32,738 nt of DNA from Irineochytrium annulatum (taxonomy: Eukaryota; Chytridiomycota; Chytridiomycetes; Chytridiales; Chytridiaceae), in NCBI GenBank assembly GCA_027600665.1, contig JADGJL010000195.1, forward strand, positions 1 through 32,738. The letters are read 5' to 3'. The first letter of the stretch is position 1, and each line of letters begins with the position of its first letter. The notes under the pieces were generated by a model, which was not told the origin of the DNA, did no database searches, and saw nothing but the letters and a program-made list of their open reading frames with translations. Position numbers and translations under genes: made by a program. Below, piece after piece: positions 1-12,086 of the stretch.

Positions 1-1429
1 GTAGGGGGTGGAGGAAGCGGAGGGGAGGGTTAGCTCTGCCGAGCTTTGTGCCCGTCGGGTTGTCAGTCGGCTGACGATCGGGTAAGCGGCCTCTGGGCAT
101 CTTGGCGCAAGCCTGTGCGGACGAGTGCCAACGGACGGTGCGCTGATCACGCTGAGCGGACCCCAATCCCTACGCCGGCTCGAATTGAATTGAGCGAACG
201 CCGGGGACAGCGTCTCTTCAAGCTCACGCGAGGCTGCCGCCTGACGGCCATCACCGTTTCCGCCTTGCGAACGCCCTCATCTGCCTGCTGACCGCGTTGT
301 TGCTTCGGGCCCACAGCCAACCTGGCGCGGAGTTTGAAATGTTAACCGCAACCGTTTCTCCCAACTTCATGCTAATGTGACACAAGTCTCCCAGCCGGAC
401 CAACGCTTACACGACTAACCTTGTCGCCTGCTCCGCGCCATTTCAGATTGCGACCCTTGTCGCGACGTTGCATGATTATCCGAATTGCTGTCTACTCTTC
501 GAAACCGACTCGTGTTTTTAAGTTTTACAATTTATGACGCGCGCTCATGGACGAAACTCGACTGCTGGACACCTGCATTGCACTGGTAGCTAAGTTTTTA
601 TTGATTATGTCTCATTTATTCCTAATTATAAGCGAAATGGTAATTCGTCCTGCAGTTCGAACTTCCGCAACCTCCGTTTCCTCTTGGTTGACTTCTCAGA
701 TGTCGGCCTTAAACGAGACAAATAGGGTTACATGCTATTGGAACCCAAACCGTCGTCCACCGAACACCATCACGAGATAGGGCGTTGTCGTCCCTACCAG
801 CCCCCGAGCCCATAATCATCACCCTCCATGACCCTCCTTACGGTGTTCGTCAACACGGCCCATTCTCCGACCTCGAACATCGTTACCTGCTCAAAGTGCG
901 CTGTAAGAAATGCTTGAATGGTTGTCATGAAAAACTCTTTGTTGGGTGGTGCTGGCTGTCGCTGGGGTGGATATGGAATTCGCGCGTTGCTTTACAGATC
1001 GTGCTTTAGATTAACAACAACGAGGGGTACAGACGAAGACAACGATAGCCCAAAGAGGCGTTCGAAGAAAGGGGGATCCTGCTAGAACTGAAATCAATAT
1101 GCAGTTTCCGCTTGCGAAGGCGCGATGGCTCGTCACAGCATCCTGCTTTTAGGTTGCGATGCCGAGGAAAGGCCTGGCTTTGGACAGCATGCATCTACTG
1201 CAGATCCATACAAGCTCAAATGTTGTGAACGTCCATGCGGTGTCCGTTAAGGGAAACCGGTGTTAACAACCACACTCTTCCAAAGATCTTGGATTAGCTG
1301 AAATTCCGAGCTGGATAGGAAAAATATTCGGAGTTCATTTGCGTTACCTTTTAGTTGAACATCCATCTTCAATGAAAAGACACATCTTAACAGTAGACTG
1401 GCTTGGCGAATTTTTTGCCTCCAAATCGT
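1..1429. other. 1.4 kb upstream of eIF4E with no recognised gene
   Basis: I found no protein family in either strand. Open frames are at most about 80 codons, most lack an ATG start and none shows a family motif. A stretch at 547-585 begins with ATG and is followed by a GT and, at about 699, a pyrimidine-rich TGAC...CAG, so a spliced 5' exon cannot be excluded, but the downstream frame ends quickly. The segment just before 1430 is presumably the eIF4E promoter and 5' UTR. The window edge at 1 may also cut a gene. Confidence 0.4.
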
Positions 1430-2473
1430 ATGACGAAGGAGGAGAGCGAGAGGGATGTGGAGGGCGGCAGCGATGCGGGCGCCGATGAGGGGAAAGGCAG
1501 GGGGGACGAGCCGACCGTGTTCGGCTTCCAGGACCCCGTCAACTTCTCCGTGAAGCACCCGCTGCAGAATAAATGGACGTTATGGTATGGCGAAGAAGTC
1601 TCCCTTCTCGGCGCGTGCCTTCGCAGTCAGCGAGACTGAGCTGTAAACCTAGGTATGATTCGCAGCAGAAGAAGGCGACGCAGGCGAACTGGCACGACAA
1701 CCTGAAGAACTTGATCACCATCGACACGGTCGAGGACTTCTGGGGGTGAGGATTAAAACTGCTTGGGATTGTGCAGCGGGAGGTGCATAGCATGGTATTT
1801 AAACTGTGGGGTTTCCAAAAAAAAAAAAAGGGTCTACAACAACGTCATCAAGGCGAACGAGCTGCAGGCCGGGTCGAACTTCCATTTCTTCAAGCACGGG
1901 GTGCAGCCGATGTGGGAGGACCCGTTTAACGCGAAGGGTGGGAAGTGGGTCGCGCAGATTCAGAAGCCGAAGAAGAAGGAACTGAACAATATGTGGCTGA
2001 ACACGGTACGTTCTTCGCCGAAGGGGCTGGGAGGACGATAGAGGGGTTCGGGTGTGTGGCGGAGTCGGGCTGGGGCGATTGCGATTGCTGACGGTATACT
2101 CTCAACAGCTGCTGGCGATTATTGGGGAGTCGTTTGAGGATTCGGAGGAGATCTGCGGGGCTGTCGTGTCCGTAAGGCGGCACGCGGATCGTCTGTCGTT
2201 GTGGACGAAGTCGCTGAAGCCGGAGGCTTGCCAGCGTATTGGGTAAGTTATTCAATGTTCCTTTTTCAATCACATGCTGCACAGTTCGTCTTTACTGTAT
2301 TGCAAATGAGCAACGGAACAATGGCTAATTGATGCTCGCCAAAACAAACATATAGGAACTACTGGAAAGGGGCGTTGGATATGGGTGGGGATGAGACGAT
2401 TGGGTTCCAAGCCCACTCGGATGCACTTCAGACGAACTCGTCGTTCTCGAACCAAAACATGTTCAGCGCGTAA
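1430..2473 (+). CDS. eIF4E: Eukaryotic translation initiation factor 4E (cap-binding protein), 5 exons, 224 aa
   Basis: Binds the mRNA 5' m7G cap and recruits eIF4G to start translation; cytoplasmic. Exons: 1430-1584, 1653-1745, 1831-2005, 2109-2242, 2356-2473 (675 nt). The product carries the whole family signature in order: KHPLQNKWTLWY, the first cap-stacking Trp in QANWHDNL, DTVEDFWGVY, the second cap Trp and Glu in GVQPMWED, GGKW, IGESF, CGAVVSVR and the C-terminal GFQAHSDA. Length is close to the usual ~215 aa. The ATG at 1430 gives the short acidic, poorly conserved N-tail typical of the family; the longer open frame from 1403 has no ATG. Intron 2 ends with 13 consecutive A before the AG instead of a pyrimidine tract. 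The gene converges on the dehydrogenase gene, stops 44 bp apart. A 4E-T-like partner of this protein is encoded at 16186-19357. Confidence 0.97.
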
Positions 2474-2517
2474 AAATAACTGCCGCAAAGCCGTGTAATA
2501 CAATTATATCACCTATA

Positions 2518-4264
2518 TCAATCGGGTCTGACGATTTTCTGCATTGGGGTTCTATTAGATGGATGGGGGCTGACGAAATTGCGCATACCGGAAATGGCAA
2601 CGATCCCGTCGTAAATCTTTTGCCTGTTCACTTCACCCTCAACGAGTAGGTCCGCGACAAGGTAGCCCACAACATCTTTGGAGTCGCAAATCTGCTTCTC
2701 AATGTTGTACTCGGAAAGGATCTTGTTGATTTGCTAAGGAAACGGCAAAAGTGTCAGCTTTCATCACGACCGAGTAGCTGTTACCTTCAACACGCCGGGA
2801 ACGTTGTGATGGCAGTTGACAACGCGGACACACTTGGTTGTCGGCGTGCGGAGGTCGACCTCGGGGAAGTTGACGGAGCCGAGGGTGGAGCCGGTGGAGA
2901 GGAACTTAACAAGGGCGGATCCGACCTCGATACCGATCGCCGACTGTGCCTCCTCCGTTGAACCGCCTGATACAGACATATTAGCATAACTGTTCATTGA
3001 GCATGTCTCGAGAAGTACAGACCGATGTGAGGGGAAAGGATGGTATTCGGGGCTCCCTGCAGCGTCGTGGTGAAGTTCTTGCCGTTCGTGAAAGGCTCCA
3101 CGGGGTACACGTCCTTCAGATCACACGTTAGTGTGAACAACGACCTTGAAGCACATCACTTACAACAGCGGCACCCGCCAAGCTACCTGATTTCAACGCT
3201 TTCGAAAGCGCATCCAAATCCACCACCGTCCCCCTACTAGCGTTGATCAAGTAACTCCCCTTCTTCATCTGCGAAAGCTCCTTCGCCCCGATCATGTTCT
3301 TCGTCTCTGGCGTCTCGGGCACATGCAGAGTGACTACGTCCGCCCGCTGGAGGAGCTCGGCGAGCGACGCCGTCGGCTTGGCGGATCCGAGCGGCATAGT
3401 CTGGAGCGTATCGTAGTAGATGACGGCCATACCCAGAGCGTCCGCCAGGACGGAGAGCTGGCTGCCAATGTGGCCGTACCCGATGATGCCGAGCGTTTTT
3501 CCTTTAATCTCGTGGCAGTTCGCAGCGTTCTTTGACGGCGCATGGCATTTAGATTTTTCCGCCGTTGAAACCAAGACGTCGTAGAGCTTACCCGGTTCCA
3601 CTGGCCTGAATGCATTTCCGTGTTGCGGTCCGTGATTTGCCGGGACAGGCCAATGATTTCGGCGATCACGAGCTCGGCTGCAGGGAACCATTCGTCAGCA
3701 TCGCCCTCTAACCGTCGTCACCGCTTACCAACGCTGCGGCTGTTTGAGAACGGCGAGTTGAACACCGCAATCTAATGTAGAGGATCAGCGACGGGGTAAG
3801 TGCAAAAGCCTTCCAAAGATCCTAGCAGAGCGCCTATTCCGACACTGACCCCGTTCGCAGATGCATACTCGAGGTCCACCTGGTTCGTCCCGATGCAGAA
3901 GCAGCCGATGACGAGAAGGTTCTTGGCCTCTTTCAGGACTTCCGCCGTAAGCTGGGTCTTACTCCTGTCAGAGGTGAAGCCCGCATTAGTCCTGTCCAGA
4001 CGAGATGACGAGAGACGTGCCTGATCCCGACGACGTGCACGTCGCGGATCTTTTGAATGAGCTGCTCCTTCGGCAGAGCCTTCGCAAACGTCTCGACTTG
4101 GTAGCCCTTGGCCTTGAGGATGTCGACGCCAGTTGCGTTCAGGCCTGGTTGAAAGTGGATGTCAGCGGCCGGCCGGGGGAGGGGGATCATGCATTGGCCG
4201 TGGCCGCGGACTCACCCTCCAGGAGCAGGACCTTGACTTCGTTGTTCGCGAGGGGTTTGGACAT
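2518..4264 (-). CDS. SER3/SER33-like: D-3-phosphoglycerate dehydrogenase with C-terminal ACT domain, 9 exons, 423 aa
   Basis: First committed enzyme of serine synthesis: oxidises 3-phosphoglycerate to 3-phosphohydroxypyruvate with NAD. Exons (5'->3'): 4264-4216, 4144-4021, 3964-3850, 3771-3729, 3677-3592, 3529-3164, 3113-3023, 2966-2785, 2733-2518 (1272 nt). Visible: N-terminal substrate domain (IGCFCIGTNQVDL, FNSPFSNSRSVAEL), Rossmann GYGHIG near residues 156-161, catalytic R238 in NASRGTVVD, E267 in YPVEPF and H290 in SPHIGGST, and a C-terminal ACT domain from about residue 340 (HNVPGVLKQINKILSEYNI), the serine-sensing module. Length matches the ~410-470 aa short type. Intron 2 (3965-4020) starts with GC (AG|GCACGT), a GC-AG intron; the other seven are GT-AG, 50-78 nt. 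ATG at 4264 gives the usual short start MSKPLANNEVKVLLLEG. The next pathway gene but one, phosphoserine phosphatase, sits at the other end of the window. Confidence 0.96.
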
Positions 4265-4375
4265 GGCGATGACGGACGATGGGTGCGAGGGTTGCTTGAC
4301 AAATGAGATGGGAAGGTCAAGATCGCTTCACCAAGATCGTCGAGTCAGCCCCAAGCCTTGAGCTGGGCTTCGTTT

Positions 4376-4393
4376 TCGAACTAAAAAGTTCGA
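4376..4393. repeat. Small perfect hairpin between the dehydrogenase promoter and the upstream gene's 3' end
   Basis: TCGAACT-AAAA-AGTTCGA, a 7-bp perfect inverted repeat with a 4-nt loop, in the 187-bp spacer between the dehydrogenase start (4264) and the stop of the upstream same-strand gene (4452). It lies 3' of the upstream gene and about 110 bp 5' of the dehydrogenase ATG. It could be a palindromic protein-binding site or part of a 3' end; both are inference. Confidence 0.4.
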
Positions 4394-4451
4394 TTTGATG
4401 TTCTTTTAGATAATCGTTTAGAAAACCCATGGACGCCAGCATCTCTGTTTA

Positions 4452-6602
4452 TCAACTGGCAAACATATCGGCCATGTCCCCCATGAACAGGGAGCTGACC
4501 TCCGAGACCCTCCTCGACCTCCTCGCCGATCCGGCGCGCGACGTGGCCCGTGTTGACGCGTCCCTGTCCCTGTCCAACGAGGGGAACCAACTCCCCGCCA
4601 CAGCATCCTCCCCGACTGAATCCAGCAGCGGCTCTTTCCTAACAGGCGGCCTCTTCGTGTTCGTGTGGGAAGAATCCGCGGTCGTGGGCCTGCTGACGGC
4701 ATAACCGTTGAACAGCGTGTGGTCGAATTTGACCCCCCGCTCGGCCTTCCGCTTCCTGTCCCACTCCTTCTTCAAGACCATGTACTCATCCCGGCTCCAC
4801 CATGAGTTGATGCGGGCCGGATTTACGTTCAAATGCGTGTCCGAGTCGTCGCGGTGGAGCTTGGGCACGACCGCGACCTTGTGAACAGGCAGAGTACCCT
4901 TGCCTCGGGGCGTCTTGCGGACAACGACGTGGCCCTTACCGCCCCCGAGGAACTCAAGCTTCACGAGGTCCTCGTCCTCAGGGAAGGCCGGTATGGAGTC
5001 AGACTTCATCCCCATGGCCAGGAGGCCCCAACCCATCAAGAGCTTCCGTGCTTTTACGCCGTCAACGTTCCGGTAAACTTCCTCCGGGAGCAGGAGCGCG
5101 GATTCGATCGACTCCCTCGAGATGGTCGCCTTCTGCCTGTCGACCGCCTCCATGATCCTCTCAATCTCGGCCAGCTGTTCCCTTTTCTTTGGCGTGAACG
5201 CGTCCGCCGCCATGGGTTTCCTGGCCCTTGGCCTCCTTGACGCCGATGGCGCGGCAGACAGCGCACCCGCCCCCTGCCTAGCCGACGGCGTCCTAAGCCT
5301 GTTCGACAGGCCGCCGTTGCCGATCCCACTCAGATGCCTGTTGATCGACCTTCTCGAGCTCGAGGCTCTCCGTAGCGATCCTCCACCTCCCATCACAGCC
5401 CCAGCCTCCCACAGCGCTAGTGACGACTCGCTGGACTCCCCTACCGCTCGCCCGACGTCCGACACGCTCGCGGACGGCGGTCCCACTTCCATCAATCCGC
5501 TCCCGCCATCGCTGACGACGAGTGGCGGTAACGCCGGCAGCGAGATCATGACCGGCGTCGTGCCCGCCGCCGCCTTCTCGACAACATCGTCCTCCTCGTC
5601 CTCGCCCGCGCCATCTGGCGACCCGACCCTCCCAATTAGGCCCGTGTTGAGCAGGTGGACGGACGGTGCGGACCCTAGATCCGCCCACGCGCTGCTGAGC
5701 GCACGCTCCTCCCGTTCAATCACCTTTGTCGGCAGCGCGACCGCCTCACCGCCCAACCCGCCCATCACCGACACGCCAGGCACGTCGACCCCCGATGGTT
5801 GCCGCGAAACGATGAGTCGCCCGCCACGCGTCGGTAGCGGCGGTCGACGCGAATTCCGGGACAGGCACCTTGGCGTCCTCGGTGCACCGCCCGACCCACC
5901 ACTCCCAACCCCTGGCGTTACCGTTGTCAACGCCCGCCTCGGCTTCTGCAGCACGTTGAACTTCATGGGGCCCAGATGCAGGACCTGGAACTTCCGCTTG
6001 GCGCTCTCGGCCTTCGCCCTGGCCGCCGCCGCAGCAGCCGCCGCAGCCGCGGCTGCGACCCTCTCGCGCTCAAGCCTGACCTCCGCGGGTTCCTCCTTCT
6101 TCTCTATCCGAGGCGTCTTGGGCTTCCGCGGCAGAGGGTGCATGAAGTTGGCGATGACGAGGCGCGTGTGTGGGAGCTGAGGGTGGGCGGCCTCGCGGTC
6201 GAGGAGGAGCTGCCGGCGGAGGTGGGACTGGAGGAGGTTCGGTAGTCGGAAAGTCGGCTGCGCGGGCTGCGCCGACTCTTCCGGCTCTATCTCGGGCTCG
6301 TCGGACGCGTCGGCGTCGTCCTCAGCGGGGGCCGCACCGCCCTCCGCGTTTTCCGGCAAGTTGCTGTCGAGCTCGGGGCTGGCGCAACGAGATGAGGGCG
6401 AGTTGAGTCCGATGTTGTTATGGGAGGCGTGGATGGACAGGACGTTGTCAAGGTCGATGGTAGACTCCGGAGCGCGCTTCCCGACGAATAAAGAGTAGGG
6501 GAAGGGGAAGACGCGGTTCCTCGGCGGCTTGCTGGGTGGGCCGCGCGGGAGTTGGTGCAGGCTGCCGGTCGCCGACGACGACGCGACGGCGGGCTCGAGC
6601 AT
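4452..6602 (-). CDS. Unrecognised 716-aa protein, intronless, low-complexity N-half and conserved-looking C-half
   Basis: I do not recognise a family. A single 2151-nt frame with ATG at 6602 and TGA at 4452-4454. The first ~480 residues are rich in Ser, Pro, Gly and Ala, with an acidic patch (PENAEGG...EPEIEPEES, near residues 82-112) and a run of 13 Ala inside a charged helix (positions about 6018-6060). The short segment KRKFQVLHLGPMKFNVLQKPRR follows the Ala helix. The last ~240 residues look folded: a helical segment (KKREQLAEIERIMEAVDRQ), a Gly/Lys-rich stretch, then INSWWSRDEYMVLKKEWDRKR, and an Arg/Ser tail. Codon use is biased toward C/G third positions. It has no intron, unlike nearly every gene in the window. 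The opposite strand also stays open for 352 codons, a by-product of the GC bias. Could be an early-fungal lineage-specific protein, perhaps flagellar or cytoskeletal, but nothing here proves that. Confidence 0.75.
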   Translation of the reverse strand: MLEPAVASSSATGSLHQLPRGPPSKPPRNRVFPFPYSLFVGKRAPESTIDLDNVLSIHASHNNIGLNSPSSRCASPELDSNLPENAEGGAAPAEDDADASDEPEIEPEESAQPAQPTFRLPNLLQSHLRRQLLLDREAAHPQLPHTRLVIANFMHPLPRKPKTPRIEKKEEPAEVRLERERVAAAAAAAAAAAARAKAESAKRKFQVLHLGPMKFNVLQKPRRALTTVTPGVGSGGSGGAPRTPRCLSRNSRRPPLPTRGGRLIVSRQPSGVDVPGVSVMGGLGGEAVALPTKVIEREERALSSAWADLGSAPSVHLLNTGLIGRVGSPDGAGEDEEDDVVEKAAAGTTPVMISLPALPPLVVSDGGSGLMEVGPPSASVSDVGRAVGESSESSLALWEAGAVMGGGGSLRRASSSRRSINRHLSGIGNGGLSNRLRTPSARQGAGALSAAPSASRRPRARKPMAADAFTPKKREQLAEIERIMEAVDRQKATISRESIESALLLPEEVYRNVDGVKARKLLMGWGLLAMGMKSDSIPAFPEDEDLVKLEFLGGGKGHVVVRKTPRGKGTLPVHKVAVVPKLHRDDSDTHLNVNPARINSWWSRDEYMVLKKEWDRKRKAERGVKFDHTLFNGYAVSRPTTADSSHTNTKRPPVRKEPLLDSVGEDAVAGSWFPSLDRDRDASTRATSRAGSARRSRRVSEVSSLFMGDMADMFAS

Positions 6603-9022
<2,420 letters not shown>

Positions 9023-9124
9023 CCTCTCGCATGCACGCAACCGTCAGCGTCTCGGTATGTCGCCGTCAAGCATATGAAGTGCAATAGCTAGTTTCACTGT
9101 ATTCAGGTGAGCGCGTAACAAACA

Positions 9125-10651
9125 TCACCATTCCCGGTCGGGCAACACGAGGGGGGCAATTAGCGTCCACCCGTACAAGAGGATCACTACCCAACTAAAG
9201 AACGATTTAGTAAATTATTATCTTGGCAAGAGCTTAACCTTGAAACAATCTTGACCCAGACTGCGCCCCATCCCTTCCCAACAACAGCCGTGTCGTTATT
9301 ATGCTCGATGGATACTTTATCCCACTGTGAAGAACATGCATGTTAACAAACAGCACTCTGAGAGACTCCTTACGTTTGTGATCAACTGCGATAGATAGCA
9401 GCTCCCAAGCAAAAAGATAATGTGGAAAAAGCTATAGTTGTACTGCACGCCGTCCTGCTCGTCGTCCACCGGGCCGCCCTCCTCATCCAGCGACGAAGAC
9501 GGCAGGGCGCCCGAGTCGACGGCTCCCTGTACATGCCGCGGCTGATCGGAGATAAGCGGCACGCCGTCCTCCTTCGTCAAAGCACCGCTCTGCGTCGCGG
9601 CCCTCGAAGTGCTGTACGCTAGCGCCAGGAACGTGAAGATAGATCCAAGCACGATGGACGTCGTCTTCGTCTTGCTGCTCTCGTTCAGCGGGTTGCACAA
9701 AGAAACGGACGCGTCGTCGTCGCTGTCCGGCTCGCTCGATATGGAGCTAGCAGCCAGGTAGGTGGCGTACGCGACCACCATAGCGGCCTGTGCCAGCCCG
9801 GATTTGGGATTAATCTCCTGGACGGGCGGGGAGATGGCGAGAATCGAGACCGCGACGCAGAGAATTAGGTTAAAGGTGATGAAGAACTGGTTCAGCTGAC
9901 AGGAGAAGCCGCCGAACCAGGCGTAGAGGAGGCCCGTTAGGGTCAGGCAGCCGGCGAAAGCGCCGAACGTGATGAGGAGGAGAAATGCGAGATACTTCTT
10001 GTCCTCCGTTTCCTCCCATTGCTCTGCAAGACAATTAGCACGCTGAAAGTGAACGTAGTCGACTCGCCCAACAATCCCTCACTGAAAGTGTACGAGAAGT
10101 CGATCAAAAGTACAATCTGAATCAGAATGAACAGCACGGCAGCGGGCAAGTCGATCCACAGGCCCCATCCAATGAAAAAGGGGTTCGGGATAAAGAACGA
10201 CAGCACAACGAGACCCGCCCATGCGAGGAACTTGAAGAACCAGTAGCCGTTCTGGATCGAGGATCGCCAGTCTCGACTGCTCGACACGTTATACATGATG
10301 CCCGCAAAAATAGCATGCTAATTTACCCATTTATCAGTCGCCAAACAAGAGTGCCGAACTTACAAAGATGGTATTCGCAAAACATATCCGATACACCGAC
10401 AGCACCCCATAGCACTGCCCCTGCGGGCAATTAAGCTTCAGGTACCCGAACGAGATGTCCTCCAGCTTCCGCTCTGCCCAATCCGTCATCGTGATCCACG
10501 ACAGGATGGACGTCAGCGTGAAGATCATGGCGAATCCGATCCTGGAGGAGGTCGAGGTCCGCGCGCCGCACATCGAAGTGCAGCATGACAGCGCCCGGGA
10601 TCCGAAGCAGCAGGCCAGGTTCGTGAGGCAAGACGTGACGATGGAGGTCAT
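9125..10651 (-). CDS. TMS1: Serine incorporator family membrane protein (SERINC/TMS1), 5 exons, 442 aa
   Basis: SERINC/TMS proteins are multipass membrane proteins associated with serine-derived lipids and with lipid scrambling. Exons (5'->3'): 10651-10364, 10317-10083, 10023-9374, 9324-9239, 9194-9125 (1329 nt). Recognisable blocks: Cys-rich N-terminus (SCLTNLACCFGSRALSCC), YGVLSVYRICFANTIF, SSSRDWRSSIQNGYWFFK, the Trp/Gly-rich first loops, CQLNQFFITFNLILC, the hydrophilic loop with an acidic Ser/Asp stretch, YNYSFFHIIFLLGSCYLSQL and the C-terminal LLYGWTLIAPLVLP. About ten hydrophobic segments are visible. The last two exons are needed to give the family C-terminus; without splicing the frame runs into a stop just after 9374. 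Introns 44-59 nt, with TACTAAAT as the branch site of the last one. The start at 10651 is chosen because it places the Cys-rich segment at the N-terminus as in the family. Confidence 0.94.
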
Positions 10652-12086
10652 CGTACAAGTTAGAAGGTGGTGGGTGAAACCTTGGCAGGAATACACTCAT
10701 TTGACGGATTCGAGACCTTCCATTCTATGTCACATCCGCGATGCTGCTCACGCGGACGTATTGCGGATCCTTCTGTGGTACTTGAACGATAACGATATCA
10801 AAAATCGAACACATGTAGCTGACGCGGGGAATGATGGCTGGTATCTGTGATGAGGACTGGATGCGATGGGTTGTTAAGCAAACTCGGCGCGGCTTTATCA
10901 ATACCTTACGATACGGTGGAACGAAGACAAGGAATTTCTGAAAGTGCTCGGGAATTGCTGTGCAAGAAGCCTTATTAAACCCACCTGCGTCTGAAGCCGA
11001 CAGGCAGACGTACAGCGCAAGACTGATATTGGCCCTAGAGCACGGACCTCATACAATATAGGTCGGCCAGGACCTCACTCATGGCGCCCGGGCTGTCGTG
11101 CATGCGGCGACTTGAGCGAGCACATTAGCACGTGGAGAAGGTGCGTCATACTGTTGGCTTTGACCGAAGCATATCAGAACACGAAGGGCCACGGCTAAAT
11201 TCCCGACCGTTCTATCTACGGCGATAAAAGCGACGATGGGGATGTCTAGGCGATGAGGATATGGATGCTGCCCTAAGTATTCGATCGCTGATACCGTTAA
11301 GGTCATTATGGACGTCAAGTGCTCAATGTCGCTGGAAGTGGTCAAGCTTACGAGCCTTCAGTTGACGTCTGCTGGCCTGAGTACCCTGAGCATCGGCGAC
11401 GCTGTTGCGGGGGTGGCAGACGTTGTTCATCTGGGTCGAATCGCGGTATGCGCGGAACACCGAGGGAATATAGTGAAGGGGGTCGCATCATGCGGCCGCT
11501 CAAACAGCGATGTTGTGTGAATGTGGTGAGCTTGAAGGCTTTTTGCCAAATGAGATGCATAGGCTACCGGACTTGAGGGTGAATATTTAGTTTTTTCTTT
11601 TGTTCGGAGTGAAAAAATTGATGGAAATGATGCAGCCCTCGAAGCCTTTGTCCTGCCAAAAACTTAAATTGCGTACGTTGTATTTTACGCTGCGGAATTC
11701 GTGAACCCTCGCATATCTATGTACTAACTTACCTTTATCGACGTGGAACTTCGCAAATGCATCCTATGTTGGTACACATGTGATTATGTTTGATTGATGT
11801 TAAAATAAAAGCGGGCGAAGTATACTCTTCCAAAGTTATATCGGACTTAAGATGGATGTGTTTGAGTTGCGGTAGACTTTCTTCTACTGCCTACATGGTT
11901 AAAGGTTGCCCTTGTTGACACACTGACAGCTACATGTTGTTCAAGCACTAGTCTCTATCACGAATACAAACGGATATCACTTGCTTGCCTTTACCGTCAC
12001 TCTACATTGTATTTGTTTATCTAACATTCCTATGATTTACGACGACGCGGAAAAATCAGTGCTTCGTCTTCATTTATGTTACGGCG
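10652..12086. other. 1.4 kb between SERINC and TTC29 with no recognised gene
   Basis: This is the largest stretch between named genes. The first ~200 bp must hold the SERINC promoter and the last part the TTC29 3' end. Between about 11079 and 11560 both strands are open for 70-89 codons in overlapping frames: a minus-strand frame 11345-11079 with a mildly hydrophobic middle (RLDIPIVAFIAVDRTVGNLA), a minus-strand frame 11560-11348 and a plus-strand frame 11308-11520. None matches a family I know. From 11580 to 12080 the DNA is A/T-richer and looks intergenic. A small spliced gene or a decayed gene in 11.0-11.6 kb is possible. Confidence 0.4.

Noticed and set aside
5122..6180. 352-codon plus-strand open frame
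   Set aside because: It is antisense to the 716-aa gene; its Ala/Pro/Ser-rich composition is what the reverse complement of that GC-rich coding sequence gives, and no ATG-context or motif supports it.
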